A DNA stretch of 5,635 nucleotides, from the NCBI GenBank assembly GCA_002705325.1, contig PAFS01000021.1, positions 47,568 to 53,202 of the forward strand, given 5' to 3'. The position numbers and the translations under genes were made by a program. The stretch comes from Gammaproteobacteria bacterium. GTDB lineage: Bacteria > Pseudomonadota > Gammaproteobacteria > Pseudomonadales > Litorivicinaceae. Under the pieces are notes generated by a model, which saw only the letters and a program-made list of their open reading frames with translations, was not told where the DNA came from and ran no database searches. Shown here piece after piece: positions 5,464-5,635 of this stretch. How positions within the stretch are numbered: the stretch's first letter is position 1; the number at the start of each line of letters is the position of its first letter.

Positions 5464-5635
5464 TTAAAGTGCCTTCGCTCGAGTAACGACGTTCTCAACC
5501 GTGAACCCGAAGTGTTTCATCACCTCACCACCCGGGCCTGATTCACCAAAGCTCTGCATGCCAATGACACTGCCATTGAGTCCGACGTATTTATACCAAC
5601 CATCGGGATGACCCGCTTCAATGGCTAAACGTTTG
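5464..5635 (-). CDS. tkt: Transketolase, C-terminal 56 codons only
   Basis: Transfers two-carbon ketol units between sugar phosphates with thiamine diphosphate and Mg2+ in the pentose phosphate or Calvin cycles. The window edge cuts the gene, and only the end of the C-terminal domain is present. It begins [18 protein letters not shown], continues [15 protein letters not shown] and ends [15 protein letters not shown] before TAA (5466-5464). This parallels the E. coli TktA end (ARVAVEAG...WYKYVG, MTTFGESAPA, FGFTVDNVV). The catalytic and cofactor sites are outside the window, so nothing can be said of activity. It is the first visible gene of the operon and joins gap without a spacer. Confidence 0.93.
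   Translation of the reverse strand, partial: KRLAIEAGHPDGWYKYVGLNGSVIGMQSFGESGPGGEVMKHFGFTVENVVTRAKAL
5472..5476 (-). promoter_or_regulatory. gap ribosome binding site inside the tkt 3' end
   Basis: Minus-strand GAAGG in the last tkt codons lies 8 nt before the TTG at 5463. It is a moderate Shine-Dalgarno. With a stop codon immediately before the TTG and INGYGRIG starting at residue 7, it supports TTG as the real start. Confidence 0.55.

Overview
The window is a stretch of bacterial chromosome, most likely from a gammaproteobacterium of about 50% G+C. Three things suggest this. SerA is of the ~410-residue E. coli type with an ACT domain. The fructose-bisphosphate aldolase is a 354-residue class II enzyme whose sequence recalls the Pseudomonas-type (class IIB) aldolases. 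The carbon genes lie in the order tkt-gap-pgk-fba, a known proteobacterial arrangement. No species can be named from the sequence alone.

Layout. (1) 1-1072, plus strand: the 3' seven-eighths of serA, the first enzyme of serine synthesis; its start lies left of the window. (2) 1073-1354: a convergent intergenic region with three successive hairpins, one of which looks like a terminator for the gene on the other strand. (3) 1355-1960, minus strand: an orphan gene for a 201-residue exported protein that I do not recognise. (4) 1961-2209: AT-rich spacer with an 11-bp-spaced tandem repeat, a long imperfect inverted repeat and a short GC-rich hairpin behind fba. (5) 2210-5635, minus strand: a tightly packed operon, read tkt (3' end only) - gap - pgk - fba. 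tkt and gap abut at TAATTG with no spacer, gap and pgk overlap by ATGA, and only 9 nt separate pgk from fba.

The operon enzymes are linked metabolically. Transketolase makes or uses glyceraldehyde-3-phosphate. Gap and Pgk interconvert it with 3-phosphoglycerate, and aldolase joins or splits the triose phosphates. SerA, encoded convergently about 1.1 kb away, draws 3-phosphoglycerate off into serine. No pyruvate kinase gene lies between pgk and fba, although some gammaproteobacteria have one there.

The most unusual part is the roughly 1-kb block at 1157-2207 holding the orphan gene. It is poorer in G+C (about 44% by hand count in the gene) and has only two GATC sites, against 44 in the other 4.6 kb. 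It looks like a later insertion between housekeeping genes. I found no recombinase, IS, CRISPR array or tRNA, and no strong evidence for a novel multi-gene system. The main candidates for a second look are the orphan exported protein with its structured flanks, and several changed residues around the active site of the Gap enzyme.
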